Positions 8,000 to 16,471 of a stretch of DNA of 64,000 nt are shown here, one piece after another. The DNA is from Falsiroseomonas oleicola. Lineage in GTDB: Bacteria > Pseudomonadota > Alphaproteobacteria > Acetobacterales > Acetobacteraceae. The position numbers were made by a program, and so were the translations under genes. A model generated the notes under the pieces. It did no database searches. It saw only the letters and a program-made list of their open reading frames with translations, and had not been told where the DNA came from. Each line of letters starts with the position of its first letter. Position 1 is the first letter of the stretch. The DNA lies in the NCBI RefSeq assembly GCF_019029495.1, contig NZ_JAERQM010000002.1, forward strand, positions 682,001-746,000, given 5' to 3'.

Positions 8000-9088
8000 A
8001 TGATGCCGATGGATGACGGGCTGCTGCCGCGGGGCCTGCGTGCCCGGATGGTGCCGGATGTGAACGGGCTGAATGTGCATCTGCTGGAAGCCGGGGAGGC
8101 CGGTCGCCCCGCCATCCTGCTTTTGCACGGCTTTCCCGAACTGGCCTTCTCCTGGCGCAAGGTGATGCCGGGCCTCGCAGCGGCGGGCTTTCATGTCATC
8201 GCGCCGGATCTGCGCGGCTATGGCCGGACCACGGGCTGGGTCGCGGAGTATGACGCGCCGCTGGCGCCCTTCCAGATGCTGAACATCGTCCGCGACCAGT
8301 TGGCCTTGCTCGATGCGCTGGGCATCGCCGCGCTGCATGGCGTGGTCGGGCACGACTATGGCTCGCCGGTTGCTGCCTGGTGCGCGCTGGTCCGGCCGGA
8401 TGTCTTTTGCCGCGTCGCCCTGATGAGCTCGCCTTTCGCCGGCCCGCCACAGCGCAACCCGCCGCAGGGGCCGGATGTGCATGCCGCACTCGCCGCGCTG
8501 GACCCGCCGCGCAAGCACTACCAGTGGTACTATGCGGAACGCCGCGCGGCGGCGGATATGGACCATCCGCCGCAGGGCCTGCCCGCCTTCCTGCGCGCCT
8601 ATTACCACCAGAAAAGCGCCGACTGGCCCGGCAACATGCCCTTCGAGCTGACCGGCTGGACCGCCGAGGAACTGGCGAAGCTGCCCGACTACTATGTAAT
8701 GCCGCTGCACGCGACGATGCCGGAGGCGGTGCGCCCCTATGCCCCGGCCGGGGAGGCGCCCTGGCTGACGGATGCGGAGCTGGATGTCTATGTCGGCGAA
8801 TATGCCCGCACGGGCTTTGCCGGCGGCCTGCAATCCTATCGCTGCGCCACCGGCGGGGCGAATGCGGCGGAGCTGGTGCTGTTCAGCGGCAGGCGGATCG
8901 AGGTGCCGGCCACCTTCATCGCCGGCGCCAGCGACTGGGGAATCCACCAGTTTCCCCTGGCCCTGGCGAAGATGCAGGCGCAGACCTGCGCCGATTTCCG
9001 CGGCCTGCACCTGATCGAGGGCGCCGGCCATTGGGTGCAGCAGGAACAGCCGGAGGCGGTCGTCGAACGGCTGCTGAACTTTTTCTAG
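8000..9088 (+). CDS. alpha/beta hydrolase, epoxide-hydrolase-like
   Basis: A 362-residue alpha/beta hydrolase. The oxyanion motif HGFPE is at residues 43-47, the nucleophile is Asp119 in GHDYGSP (an Asp nucleophile marks epoxide hydrolases and haloalkane dehalogenases), a cap domain covers about 145-260, and the base is His344 in GAGHWVQQE. The HGFPE motif favours an epoxide hydrolase over a dehalogenase. Start 8000 is chosen over 7979 because GGGGAG lies 9 nt upstream. It is transcribed divergently from ilvE with about 80 bp between the starts. Confidence 0.85.
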   Translation: MMPMDDGLLPRGLRARMVPDVNGLNVHLLEAGEAGRPAILLLHGFPELAFSWRKVMPGLAAAGFHVIAPDLRGYGRTTGWVAEYDAPLAPFQMLNIVRDQLALLDALGIAALHGVVGHDYGSPVAAWCALVRPDVFCRVALMSSPFAGPPQRNPPQGPDVHAALAALDPPRKHYQWYYAERRAAADMDHPPQGLPAFLRAYYHQKSADWPGNMPFELTGWTAEELAKLPDYYVMPLHATMPEAVRPYAPAGEAPWLTDAELDVYVGEYARTGFAGGLQSYRCATGGANAAELVLFSGRRIEVPATFIAGASDWGIHQFPLALAKMQAQTCADFRGLHLIEGAGHWVQQEQPEAVVERLLNFF

Positions 9089-9145
9089 CGACAACGCCCT
9101 CGGTCGCCTGCGCGGCCTGCGGCCACCTGGCTGCGCGGCCGGGAC

Positions 9146-10030
9146 TCAGGCCGCCTGTTCCAGCGTCGGCGCGCTGTCCATCAGCGTCACGCGCCGCATG
9201 TCGCGCGGGTAGCGGGTATCCTCGAAGGGGCGGGCGCGGTGCATGGTGCAGCGGTTGTCCCACAGCACCAGGTCATGCGGCCGCCAGTGATGCGCATGGA
9301 CGAATGGGCGCTGCGTCGCGTGTTCCGTCAGGTCGCGGACCAGGGCCAGCGCCTCCGGCACCGGCAGCCCGCGGATGCGGCCGATATGGGAGGACAGGTA
9401 CAGCGACAGCCGCCCCGACCCCGGATGGCGGCGCACCAGGCGCTGCGGCACGGGCGCGAATTTCAGCCGCTCCTCCGGCGTGAATTCCCCGAATCCGAGC
9501 ATGGCGCGGGAGAAGATCAGCGAGTGCTCCGCCACCATCTCCCGCAACGTCGCCTGTTCCTCGGCCGGCAGCGCGTCCCAGGCTGCGCGCATATCGGCGA
9601 ATTCGGTATTGCCGCCGGCCGGCGGCACGCTGCGGGCATGCAGCATGGAATACTTCGCCGGCACGCGCTTGAAGCTGCTGTCGCTGTGCCACAGCCGGTT
9701 GCCCAGGTTGAACATGCGCCGCCGGTCATCGGCCGCCAGCAGCCGGCCCTGTTCGTCGAGGTTGGAGATGTCGTTCATCTGCGCGTGCCGCAGCCGGCGC
9801 TTCTCGGCATCGACCGTCGCCGGTTCCTGTTCCAGCGGGCCGAGGGCGGCGCCGAAGGCCATCTGCTGGTCGTCGTCCAGGTCCTGGTCGCGGAACACCA
9901 GCACCGCGAAGCGGTCCACCGCCGCATCCAATGCTGCCACCTGTTCGGCGGTCAGCGGCCGGCGAAGGTCGAGGTCCGCGACCTCCGCCACGAAATCCCG
10001 ACCGATCGGGGTCACCTGCATGGCCGTCAC
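9146..10030 (-). CDS. TauD/TfdA family Fe(II)/2-oxoglutarate dioxygenase
   Basis: A 294-residue non-haem dioxygenase that hydroxylates a substrate using O2 and 2-oxoglutarate. The facial triad is His115-x-Asp117 in WHSDSSF and His264 in CTMHRARPF; the 2-oxoglutarate-binding Arg lies in the RRVTL segment about 15 residues later. The length suits 2,4-D or taurine dioxygenase-type enzymes, but no sulfonate or phenoxyacetate genes are adjacent, so the substrate is unknown. Starts at 10030 and 10021 are both possible. It is convergent with the hydrolase at 8000-9088. Confidence 0.9.
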   Translation of the reverse strand: MTAMQVTPIGRDFVAEVADLDLRRPLTAEQVAALDAAVDRFAVLVFRDQDLDDDQQMAFGAALGPLEQEPATVDAEKRRLRHAQMNDISNLDEQGRLLAADDRRRMFNLGNRLWHSDSSFKRVPAKYSMLHARSVPPAGGNTEFADMRAAWDALPAEEQATLREMVAEHSLIFSRAMLGFGEFTPEERLKFAPVPQRLVRRHPGSGRLSLYLSSHIGRIRGLPVPEALALVRDLTEHATQRPFVHAHHWRPHDLVLWDNRCTMHRARPFEDTRYPRDMRRVTLMDSAPTLEQAA

Positions 10031-10322
10031 TCCCGCGCCAGATCTTGAAGCCTGGCATTCCCGTTTTATGCGACCCCCGAATCGGCCGGGTCAAGCTGTC
10101 TGGCGCGAGGTGAGGATCGGGCGGAATCACCCGCCGGGTGACCCTCGGGGCGCTGTCGGCCCCAGGGAGTGTTGCGCCGCGGCAACAGGCGCCTGCGCTC
10201 CTGCGAAGCTTGCCTGCACCACCCTCGATAACGTGACGGTTGGGCGATAGGGTGCCACCTGGATAGAGCGCGCGGGTCTGACGGCCCGCCGCCGCCCCGG
10301 CACCGCCGGGGGATATGGAGCG

Positions 10323-11429
10323 ATGATGATGCGAGTTCGGAACGCCTTGCTGGCCGCCACCTTCCTGGCCCTGCCTCTGGCAGCCCAGGCGCAGCCGATC
10401 ACAGGTCTCTATATCGGGGCCGGCGCAGGTGCGAACCTGCTGCAGGAATCCGACGTTTCCATCACCGGCCCGGTGGTTGCGGGTGCCACCGCCGCGCAGC
10501 GCAGTGGCCAGATTGAGTTCAACTACGGCTATGTCGGCGTGCTGAGCCTTGGCTATGGCTACGGCAACGGGCTGCGCGTCGAACTGGAAGCCTCCTACCG
10601 CGAGAACGAGGTTGATGGCGTCAGCGGCTTCACCGCCCTGGTCCGCCCGGTCCGCGCCGATGGCAAGGCCCGCTCCTACGGTGTGATGCTGAACGCGCTG
10701 TACGACTTCGACCTCGGTCCGGGCAGCTTCATGACCCCGTATCTCGGCGTCGGTGCCGGCTACCAGTGGCATGAATACGACAGCGTGCGCGCCCGTGGCG
10801 TGAATGGCACGAGCACGATCGACGGTGAGCAGGGCCGCTTCGCCTACCAGGCGATCGCCGGCGCCGCCTTCCCGATCGCCGCCGTCCCCGGCCTGGCCGT
10901 GACCGCCGAATACCGCTTCATGGGCACCCTTTCGCCTGAGATCGATGCGCGCAGCAGCATCGTCCCGGGCGCCGCCGGCAATGCCGAGGTCGACAACTTC
11001 AACCACAGCCTGCTGCTCGGCCTGCGCTACGCCTTCGGCGTGACGCCGCCGCCGCCGGTCGTGGCCCCGGCCCCGCCGCCGGCCGTCGCCCCGGCCGTCG
11101 CCCGCACCTATCTGGTGTTCTTCGACTTCGACCGCGCTGACCTGACGGACCGCGCCCGCCAGATCATCGCCGAGGCCGCGACGAACAGCCAGCGCGTCGG
11201 CGCCACCCGCATCGAGGTCTCCGGCCACGCCGACCGCTCCGGCACGCCGCAGTACAACCAGCGCCTGTCCGAGCGCCGCGCGGCGGCCGTTGCCGCCGAG
11301 TTGGAGCGCCGTGGCGTTCCGCGCGCCGCCATGGCCATCCAGGCCTTCGGCGAGAGCCGCCCGCTGGTGCCCACCGCCGACGGCGTGCGCGAGCCGCAGA
11401 ACCGCCGCGTCGAGATCGTCCTGCGCTGA
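10323..11429 (+). CDS. OmpA-family outer membrane protein
   Basis: A 368-residue outer-membrane protein tethering the envelope to peptidoglycan. A signal peptide ends near AAQAQ (about residue 24), an eight-strand-type beta-barrel spans roughly 25-240 with repeated aromatic/glycine strands (YIGAGAGANL, GVGAGYQWHEY, EYRFMG), a Pro/Ala-rich linker covers about 242-262, and a C-terminal OmpA domain follows (VFFDFDRADLT, GHADRSGTPQYNQRLSERRA, NRRVEIVLR). Three ATG codons stand in a row; the third, at 10329, has the best spacing from GGAG. A strong intrinsic terminator follows. It is probably a highly expressed single-gene unit. Confidence 0.93.
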   Translation: MMMRVRNALLAATFLALPLAAQAQPITGLYIGAGAGANLLQESDVSITGPVVAGATAAQRSGQIEFNYGYVGVLSLGYGYGNGLRVELEASYRENEVDGVSGFTALVRPVRADGKARSYGVMLNALYDFDLGPGSFMTPYLGVGAGYQWHEYDSVRARGVNGTSTIDGEQGRFAYQAIAGAAFPIAAVPGLAVTAEYRFMGTLSPEIDARSSIVPGAAGNAEVDNFNHSLLLGLRYAFGVTPPPPVVAPAPPPAVAPAVARTYLVFFDFDRADLTDRARQIIAEAATNSQRVGATRIEVSGHADRSGTPQYNQRLSERRAAAVAAELERRGVPRAAMAIQAFGESRPLVPTADGVREPQNRRVEIVLR

Positions 11430-11456
11430 TCGCAGGCCTCTCGCGACCATCACGGG

Positions 11457-11483
11457 AAAGGGCGCCGCAAGGCGCCCTTTTTT
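11457..11483 (+). terminator. intrinsic terminator after the OmpA-like gene
   Basis: A perfect 10-bp stem, AAAGGGCGCC (11457-11466) with GGCGCCCTTT (11471-11480), loop GCAA, is followed by further T residues. It lies 27 bp after the stop codon of the OmpA-like gene and has the classical rho-independent form. Confidence 0.9.
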
Positions 11484-11573
11484 GTTGCGCGCGGTAGCGG
11501 TTGACGGGGACCTGCCCGGCATGTCGCACTGGCTCCAAAGCAAGGGGGAGTGGCGCATGACGGGGCCTGGGCG

Positions 11574-13196
11574 ATGACGGCGATTGTCAGCACCGCCGAT
11601 CCGCGATCCGAGGCCTTCCGCGCCAATGCCGCCCGCATGGCCGCCCTGGTGGCGGCGCTGCGCGGCACGGTGGAGGCGATTCGCCAGGGTGGCGGGGAGG
11701 TGGCCCGGAAGCGCCACCTCGACCGTGGCAAGCTGCTGCCGCGCGACCGCATCCGCGCCCTGATCGACCCGGCCTCCCCCTTCCTGGAATTCTCGCAGCT
11801 TGCCGCCCAGGGAATGTATGGTGGGGAGGTGCCGGCGGCCGGGATCATCACGGGCATCGGCCGCGTCGCCGGGCGGGAATGCGTGGTCATCGCCAATGAT
11901 GCCACGGTGAAGGGCGGCACCTATTTCCCCATCACCGTGAAGAAGCACCTGCGGGCGCAGGAGATCGCCGAGCAGAACCGGCTGCCCTGCCTCTACCTGG
12001 TTGACAGTGGCGGCGCCAACCTGCCGAACCAGGACGAGGTCTTCCCGGATCGCGACCATTTCGGCCGAATCTTCTTCAACCAGGCGCGCATGTCGGCCGC
12101 CGGCATCCCGCAGATCGCCGTGGTGATGGGCAGTTGCACGGCCGGCGGCGCCTATGTGCCGGCCATGGCCGACCAGGCCATCATCGTCCGCGACCAGGGC
12201 ACCATCTTCCTCGCCGGCCCGCCCTTGGTGAAGGCCGCGACCGGGGAGGTGGTCTCGGCCGAGGATCTGGGGGGGGCGGAGCTGCACAGCCGCACCTCCG
12301 GCGTCACCGATCACCTGGCCGAATCGGATGACCATGCCCTGGCCCTGGCACGGCGCATCGTCGCCGGGCTGAACCGCGCCAAGCCCGCCGGCCATGACGA
12401 CCCGGCCCCGCCGCGCCCGCCGCTCTACCCACCGGAGGAGCTGGGCGGCGTCGTGCCCACCGACTTCGCGGAGGGCTATGATGTGCGGGAGGTGATCGCG
12501 CGCATCGTCGACGGCAGCGACTTCGATGAGTTCAAGCCGCTCTACGGCCCCACCCTGGTCACCGGCTTCGCCCGGATCTGGGGCTACCCTGTCGGCATCG
12601 TCGCCAATAACGGCGTGCTGTTTTCCGAATCGGCCCAGAAGGGCGCGCATTTCATCGAGCTGTGCGACCAGCGCGGCATTCCGCTGGTCTTCCTCCAGAA
12701 CATCACCGGCTTCATGGTCGGCCGGAAATACGAATCGGGCGGCATCGCCAAGGATGGCGCCAAGATGGTCACCGCCGTGGCCACCGCCCGGGTGCCGAAA
12801 TTCACCGTCATCATCGGCGGCAGTTTCGGTGCCGGGAACTACGGCATGTGCGGCCGCGCCTATTCGCCGCGCTTCCTGTTCATGTGGCCGAATGCGCGCA
12901 TCAGCGTGATGGGCGGGCCACAGGCCGCCGCCGTGATGGCCACGCTGCGCCGCGACTCGATCGAATCGCGTGGCGGCACCTGGTCGGCCGAGGAGGAGGC
13001 GGCCTTCAAGGCGCCCATTTCGGAAAAGTATGAGGCCCAGGGCAGCCCGGGCTACGCCTCCGCCCGGATCTGGGACGATGGCGTGATCGCGCCGGAGGAT
13101 ACCCGGCTGGTCCTGGCCCTGGCGCTGTCCGCAGCCCGGAACAACCCGGTGCCGGGCTGGCAGGGGGAGGCCCGCTTCGGCCTGTTCCGCCTGTGA
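11574..13196 (+). CDS. mccB: methylcrotonyl-CoA carboxylase beta (carboxyltransferase) subunit
   Basis: A 540-residue biotin-dependent carboxyltransferase that moves CO2 from carboxybiotin to 3-methylcrotonyl-CoA in leucine breakdown. The two crotonase-like halves are clear: [40 protein letters not shown] and [14 protein letters not shown] in the first, and [13 protein letters not shown] and [14 protein letters not shown] in the second. These strings are characteristic of MccB rather than propionyl-CoA carboxylase; geranyl-CoA carboxylase cannot be fully excluded. Start 11574 (MTAIVST) is used; an in-frame ATG at 11550 also exists. Its stop overlaps the GTG start of mccA. Confidence 0.93.
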   Translation: MTAIVSTADPRSEAFRANAARMAALVAALRGTVEAIRQGGGEVARKRHLDRGKLLPRDRIRALIDPASPFLEFSQLAAQGMYGGEVPAAGIITGIGRVAGRECVVIANDATVKGGTYFPITVKKHLRAQEIAEQNRLPCLYLVDSGGANLPNQDEVFPDRDHFGRIFFNQARMSAAGIPQIAVVMGSCTAGGAYVPAMADQAIIVRDQGTIFLAGPPLVKAATGEVVSAEDLGGAELHSRTSGVTDHLAESDDHALALARRIVAGLNRAKPAGHDDPAPPRPPLYPPEELGGVVPTDFAEGYDVREVIARIVDGSDFDEFKPLYGPTLVTGFARIWGYPVGIVANNGVLFSESAQKGAHFIELCDQRGIPLVFLQNITGFMVGRKYESGGIAKDGAKMVTAVATARVPKFTVIIGGSFGAGNYGMCGRAYSPRFLFMWPNARISVMGGPQAAAVMATLRRDSIESRGGTWSAEEEAAFKAPISEKYEAQGSPGYASARIWDDGVIAPEDTRLVLALALSAARNNPVPGWQGEARFGLFRL

Positions 13197-15178
13197 CGCC
13201 CTTCTCCAGCCTGCTGGTGGCGAATCGCGGCGAGATCGCCTGCCGTATCCTGCGCACCGCCCGCCGCATGGGTCTGCGCGGCATCGCCGTCTTCTCCGAT
13301 GCCGATGCCGGCGCCGCGCATGTGGCCCAGGCCGATGCCGCGATCCGCATCGGCCCGGCCCCGGCGCGCGACAGCTATCTGGACATCCCCGCCATCCTCG
13401 CCGCCGCGCGGGCCACGGGGGCGGAGGCGGTGCATCCCGGCTACGGCTTCCTGTCCGAGAATGCGGATTTCGCGGAAGCCTGCCTCGCCGCCGGCCTGGT
13501 CTGGATCGGCCCGCCCCCGGCCGCCATCCGCGCCATGGGCTCCAAGGCCGCGGCCAAGGCGCTGATGGAGGCATCCGGCGTGCCGCTGGTGCCCGGCTAT
13601 CACGGGGAGGACCAGTCGGAGGCGCGGCTGCTGGCGGAGGCCGCGCGCATCGGCTTCCCCATCCTGGTGAAGGCCAGCGCCGGCGGTGGCGGCAAGGGCA
13701 TGAAGGTGGCGGCCACGGCGGCGGAGCTGGAGGAAGCGCTGGCGCTGGCCAGGGGCGAGGCCCGCGCCGCCTTCGGCGATGACCGCCTGCTGCTGGAACG
13801 TTTTCTCCAATCACCCCGCCATATCGAGATCCAGGTCTTCGGCGACAGCCAGGGCAACATCATCCATCTGCATGAACGCGACTGCTCCATCCAGCGCCGG
13901 CACCAGAAGGTGGTGGAGGAGGCCCCCGCGCCGGGCATGACGGCGGCGCGTCGCGCCGCGATGGGCGAGGCAGCCTGCGCCGCCGCGCGGGCGGTCGGCT
14001 ATGTCGGCGCCGGCACGGTGGAGTTCATCGCGCAGGGTGACGACTTCCACTTCATGGAGATGAACACTCGCCTCCAGGTCGAGCATCCGGTGACGGAGGC
14101 GATCACCGGCCTCGACCTTGTCGAATGGCAGATCTGCATCGCCATGGGGGAAGCCCTGCCCCTGGCGCAGCACCAGGTGTCGCTGGAAGGCCATGCCATC
14201 GAGATGCGGCTCTATGCCGAGGACCCGGCCCGGGACTTCGCGCCTTCCACCGGCCGGCTCCGCCATCTGGACCTGCCGGAAGGGCTGCCCGGTATCCGGG
14301 TGGATGCGGGAGTCCGGCCGGGGGATGCCGTCTCCATCCATTACGACCCGATGCTGGCCAAGATCATCGCCCATGGGCCGGACCGGGCCACGGCGCTGCG
14401 GCGGCTGGATCGCGCGCTGGCCGCCGCCGCCGTCGCCGGCATCCAGACCAACCTGCCCTTGCTGCGCGGCATCGCGGCGCATCCGGATTTCCGGCGGGGC
14501 GCGGTGGATACCGGCTTCATCGCCCGCCATGCCGCAAGCCTTCTGGCCCCGCTTGGCCCGGCGCCGCGCGCCGCCCTGGCCGCCGCCGCGCTGCGGCTGC
14601 TGCGGGATGCGGCGCGGCCCGACCCGGCCGATCCGCATTCGCCCTGGGGGCAGGCCAGCGCCTTCCGGCTGAACGGCACGGGCTACCAGGACTATGCCCT
14701 GGCGGAGGGGGAGGCGGTGGTGAAGCTGCGCCTGCATCCCGGCGCCACCGCGCGGATCGACCTGCCCGATGGCCCCGCCGAGGCCGTGGCGCCCACCTGG
14801 GCCGGGGACCGGCTGGAGATGGCGCTGGACGGCCAGGCGCGGCGCGCCACCGTGCTGCGCGAGGGTCCCGCTTTGACCGTGCTGCTGGATGGCGCGACCC
14901 ATGAGCTGCGGCTGATCGACCCTGGCACTGCCAGCGATTCGGTCGCGGAAGGCGGCGGCCGGGTGCTCGCGCCGATGCCGGGGCGGGTGCTGCAGATCCT
15001 GGTGGCGGAAGGCCAGGCGGTGGCGCGGGGCGCGGTGCTGCTGGTGATGGAGGCGATGAAGGTGCAGATGCGCATCGCCGCCCCCGCCGATGGCCTCGTC
15101 CGCAGCCTGCGCTGCCGGGTGGGCGACCTGGTGGAGGATGGCCATGAACTGGTGCTGCTGGAGCCTGCCGAGGCTTGA
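13193..15178 (+). CDS. mccA: methylcrotonyl-CoA carboxylase alpha (biotin carboxylase/carrier) subunit
   Basis: A 661-residue subunit that carboxylates biotin at the expense of ATP and carries it to MccB. In order: biotin carboxylase N domain ([18 protein letters not shown]), ATP-grasp with [12 protein letters not shown] and [26 protein letters not shown], the C-terminal carboxylase domain, a central BT-like domain, and a biotinyl domain with Lys623 in VMEAMKVQM. It starts with GTG, overlapping the mccB stop by four bases, which indicates translational coupling. Other leucine-pathway genes (isovaleryl-CoA dehydrogenase, methylglutaconyl-CoA hydratase) are not adjacent. Confidence 0.93.
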   Translation: MTPFSSLLVANRGEIACRILRTARRMGLRGIAVFSDADAGAAHVAQADAAIRIGPAPARDSYLDIPAILAAARATGAEAVHPGYGFLSENADFAEACLAAGLVWIGPPPAAIRAMGSKAAAKALMEASGVPLVPGYHGEDQSEARLLAEAARIGFPILVKASAGGGGKGMKVAATAAELEEALALARGEARAAFGDDRLLLERFLQSPRHIEIQVFGDSQGNIIHLHERDCSIQRRHQKVVEEAPAPGMTAARRAAMGEAACAAARAVGYVGAGTVEFIAQGDDFHFMEMNTRLQVEHPVTEAITGLDLVEWQICIAMGEALPLAQHQVSLEGHAIEMRLYAEDPARDFAPSTGRLRHLDLPEGLPGIRVDAGVRPGDAVSIHYDPMLAKIIAHGPDRATALRRLDRALAAAAVAGIQTNLPLLRGIAAHPDFRRGAVDTGFIARHAASLLAPLGPAPRAALAAAALRLLRDAARPDPADPHSPWGQASAFRLNGTGYQDYALAEGEAVVKLRLHPGATARIDLPDGPAEAVAPTWAGDRLEMALDGQARRATVLREGPALTVLLDGATHELRLIDPGTASDSVAEGGGRVLAPMPGRVLQILVAEGQAVARGAVLLVMEAMKVQMRIAAPADGLVRSLRCRVGDLVEDGHELVLLEPAEA

Positions 15179-15275
15179 CCGGCGCCCCATCCCCTCACAT
15201 GCTTAGATAGTGAAGTATTCGCCGTCGGGCCGTTTCAGCGCCCGCCAGAAGCGGATCGCAGGGGGAGGACAGCAG

Positions 15276-16253
15276 ATGACCATTCGGATCGGCCGCCGCG
15301 GCACGCTGGCGCTTGGCCTCGGCGCCCTGGCGGCACCCGCCTTGGCCCCACCCGCCTGGGCCCAGCCGCGCAATGCGCGACTCGTCGTGCCCTATCCGCC
15401 CGGCGGCACCACGGACCTCACGGCGCGGCTGATCGCGCCGAAGGCGGCCGAGGGGCTGGGCGTGAGCTGGGTGATCGAGAACCGCTCCGGCGCCAATGGC
15501 GTGGTGGGGGCGGAGGTGGTGGCGCGCAGCCCGGCCGATGGCACGACGCTGCTCTATTCGAACGAGGTGCTGACCGTGCTGCCCTTCGTGCAGCGCAACA
15601 TCCCCTTCGACCTGCGGGCGGATTTCACGCCGGTCGCCCGCACCGTCTCCATCCCCTATGTGCTGGTGGGCGGCAGCGGCCTGGCACCGCCCGACATGGC
15701 GGCGCTGCTGACCGCCTTGCGCGCGACGCCGGATCGCTTTTCCTTCGCCGGCTCCTCGCTCGGCTCGGTCGGCCAGCTCGCCACCGCGGCGCTGTGGCAG
15801 AAGTTGGGGGTGGAGACCACCTTCGTGTCCTATCGCGGCACCGGGCCGGCGATGAACGATCTGGTCTCCGGCGCCGTCAGCCTGTTCTTTGCCCCGCTCG
15901 GCCCGGCCATCCCGCTGGTGCGGGATGGCCGGCTGCGCGCCTATTGCGTCACCTCCGCCAGCCGCCAGCGGGTGCTGCCGGATGTGCCGACCCTGGTCGA
16001 TGCCGGCTTCGCCGACATGGTCTATGAGGGCTGGACCGGTGTCTGGGGGCCGAAGGGCCTGCCGGCGGATTTCGTGCAGCGCGCCAATGCGGCGGTGAAC
16101 CAGGCGGCGGCGGAATCCTCGGTCGCCGCGCGCATGGCCGATCTCGGCCTGACGGTGCTGACCGAATCCGCGGCGCGGTTCGAGGCGGTGATCGCCGACG
16201 AGATCACGCGGAACCAGGCCTTGGTCGCCGCCGCGCGGATCCAGCCGCAATGA
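15276..16253 (+). CDS. Bug/TctC-family tripartite tricarboxylate transporter receptor
   Basis: A 325-residue periplasmic binding protein of the Bug family, which bind carboxylates and other small ligands. Start 15276 has GGGGGAGG 7 nt upstream. The N-terminus carries a twin-arginine-like signal (RIGRRGTLALGLGAL, cleavage near AWAQP). Family marks are VVPYPPGGTTDLTARLIAPK, ENRSGANGVVGAEVVARSPADG, YRGTGPAMNDLVSG and PTLVDAGF. No tctA or tctB membrane genes accompany it, as is common for the many orphan Bug proteins in such genomes. It precedes a sensor kinase gene, so a sensory role is conceivable (inference). Confidence 0.92.
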   Translation: MTIRIGRRGTLALGLGALAAPALAPPAWAQPRNARLVVPYPPGGTTDLTARLIAPKAAEGLGVSWVIENRSGANGVVGAEVVARSPADGTTLLYSNEVLTVLPFVQRNIPFDLRADFTPVARTVSIPYVLVGGSGLAPPDMAALLTALRATPDRFSFAGSSLGSVGQLATAALWQKLGVETTFVSYRGTGPAMNDLVSGAVSLFFAPLGPAIPLVRDGRLRAYCVTSASRQRVLPDVPTLVDAGFADMVYEGWTGVWGPKGLPADFVQRANAAVNQAAAESSVAARMADLGLTVLTESAARFEAVIADEITRNQALVAAARIQPQ

Positions 16254-16471
16254 GGACACCAGGCGAGGCGCCGCTGGCAGGGACGTGATTTCGCCCCCGC
16301 TTCGGCGCTGATCGCGTCTGGGTGACAATGCAACCGCCGATGCATAAGATCGGCGGGGCGATAAACCGTGCCGGCCGGGCCGATGCCGTCTCGCCCGGCC
16401 CGCCGGGATATCGTCCGCATCGTCAGACCCAGATTTCGCGAGGCTTTTGCGCATCCGTGCTGTCCCCCAGG

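Noticed and set aside
9726-13814. Very long minus-strand open frame of 1362 codons across the OmpA-like and mccB genes
   Set aside because: Composition is Arg/Gly/His/Ala-rich low complexity, it lies antisense to genes with clear family motifs, and such frames arise from the high GC third-position bias.
16322-16471. 50-codon N-terminal extension of the sensor kinase
   Set aside because: It contains an 8-bp hairpin (16334-16356), has no ribosome site and no signal or TM character; the start at 16472 directly precedes the first TM segment.
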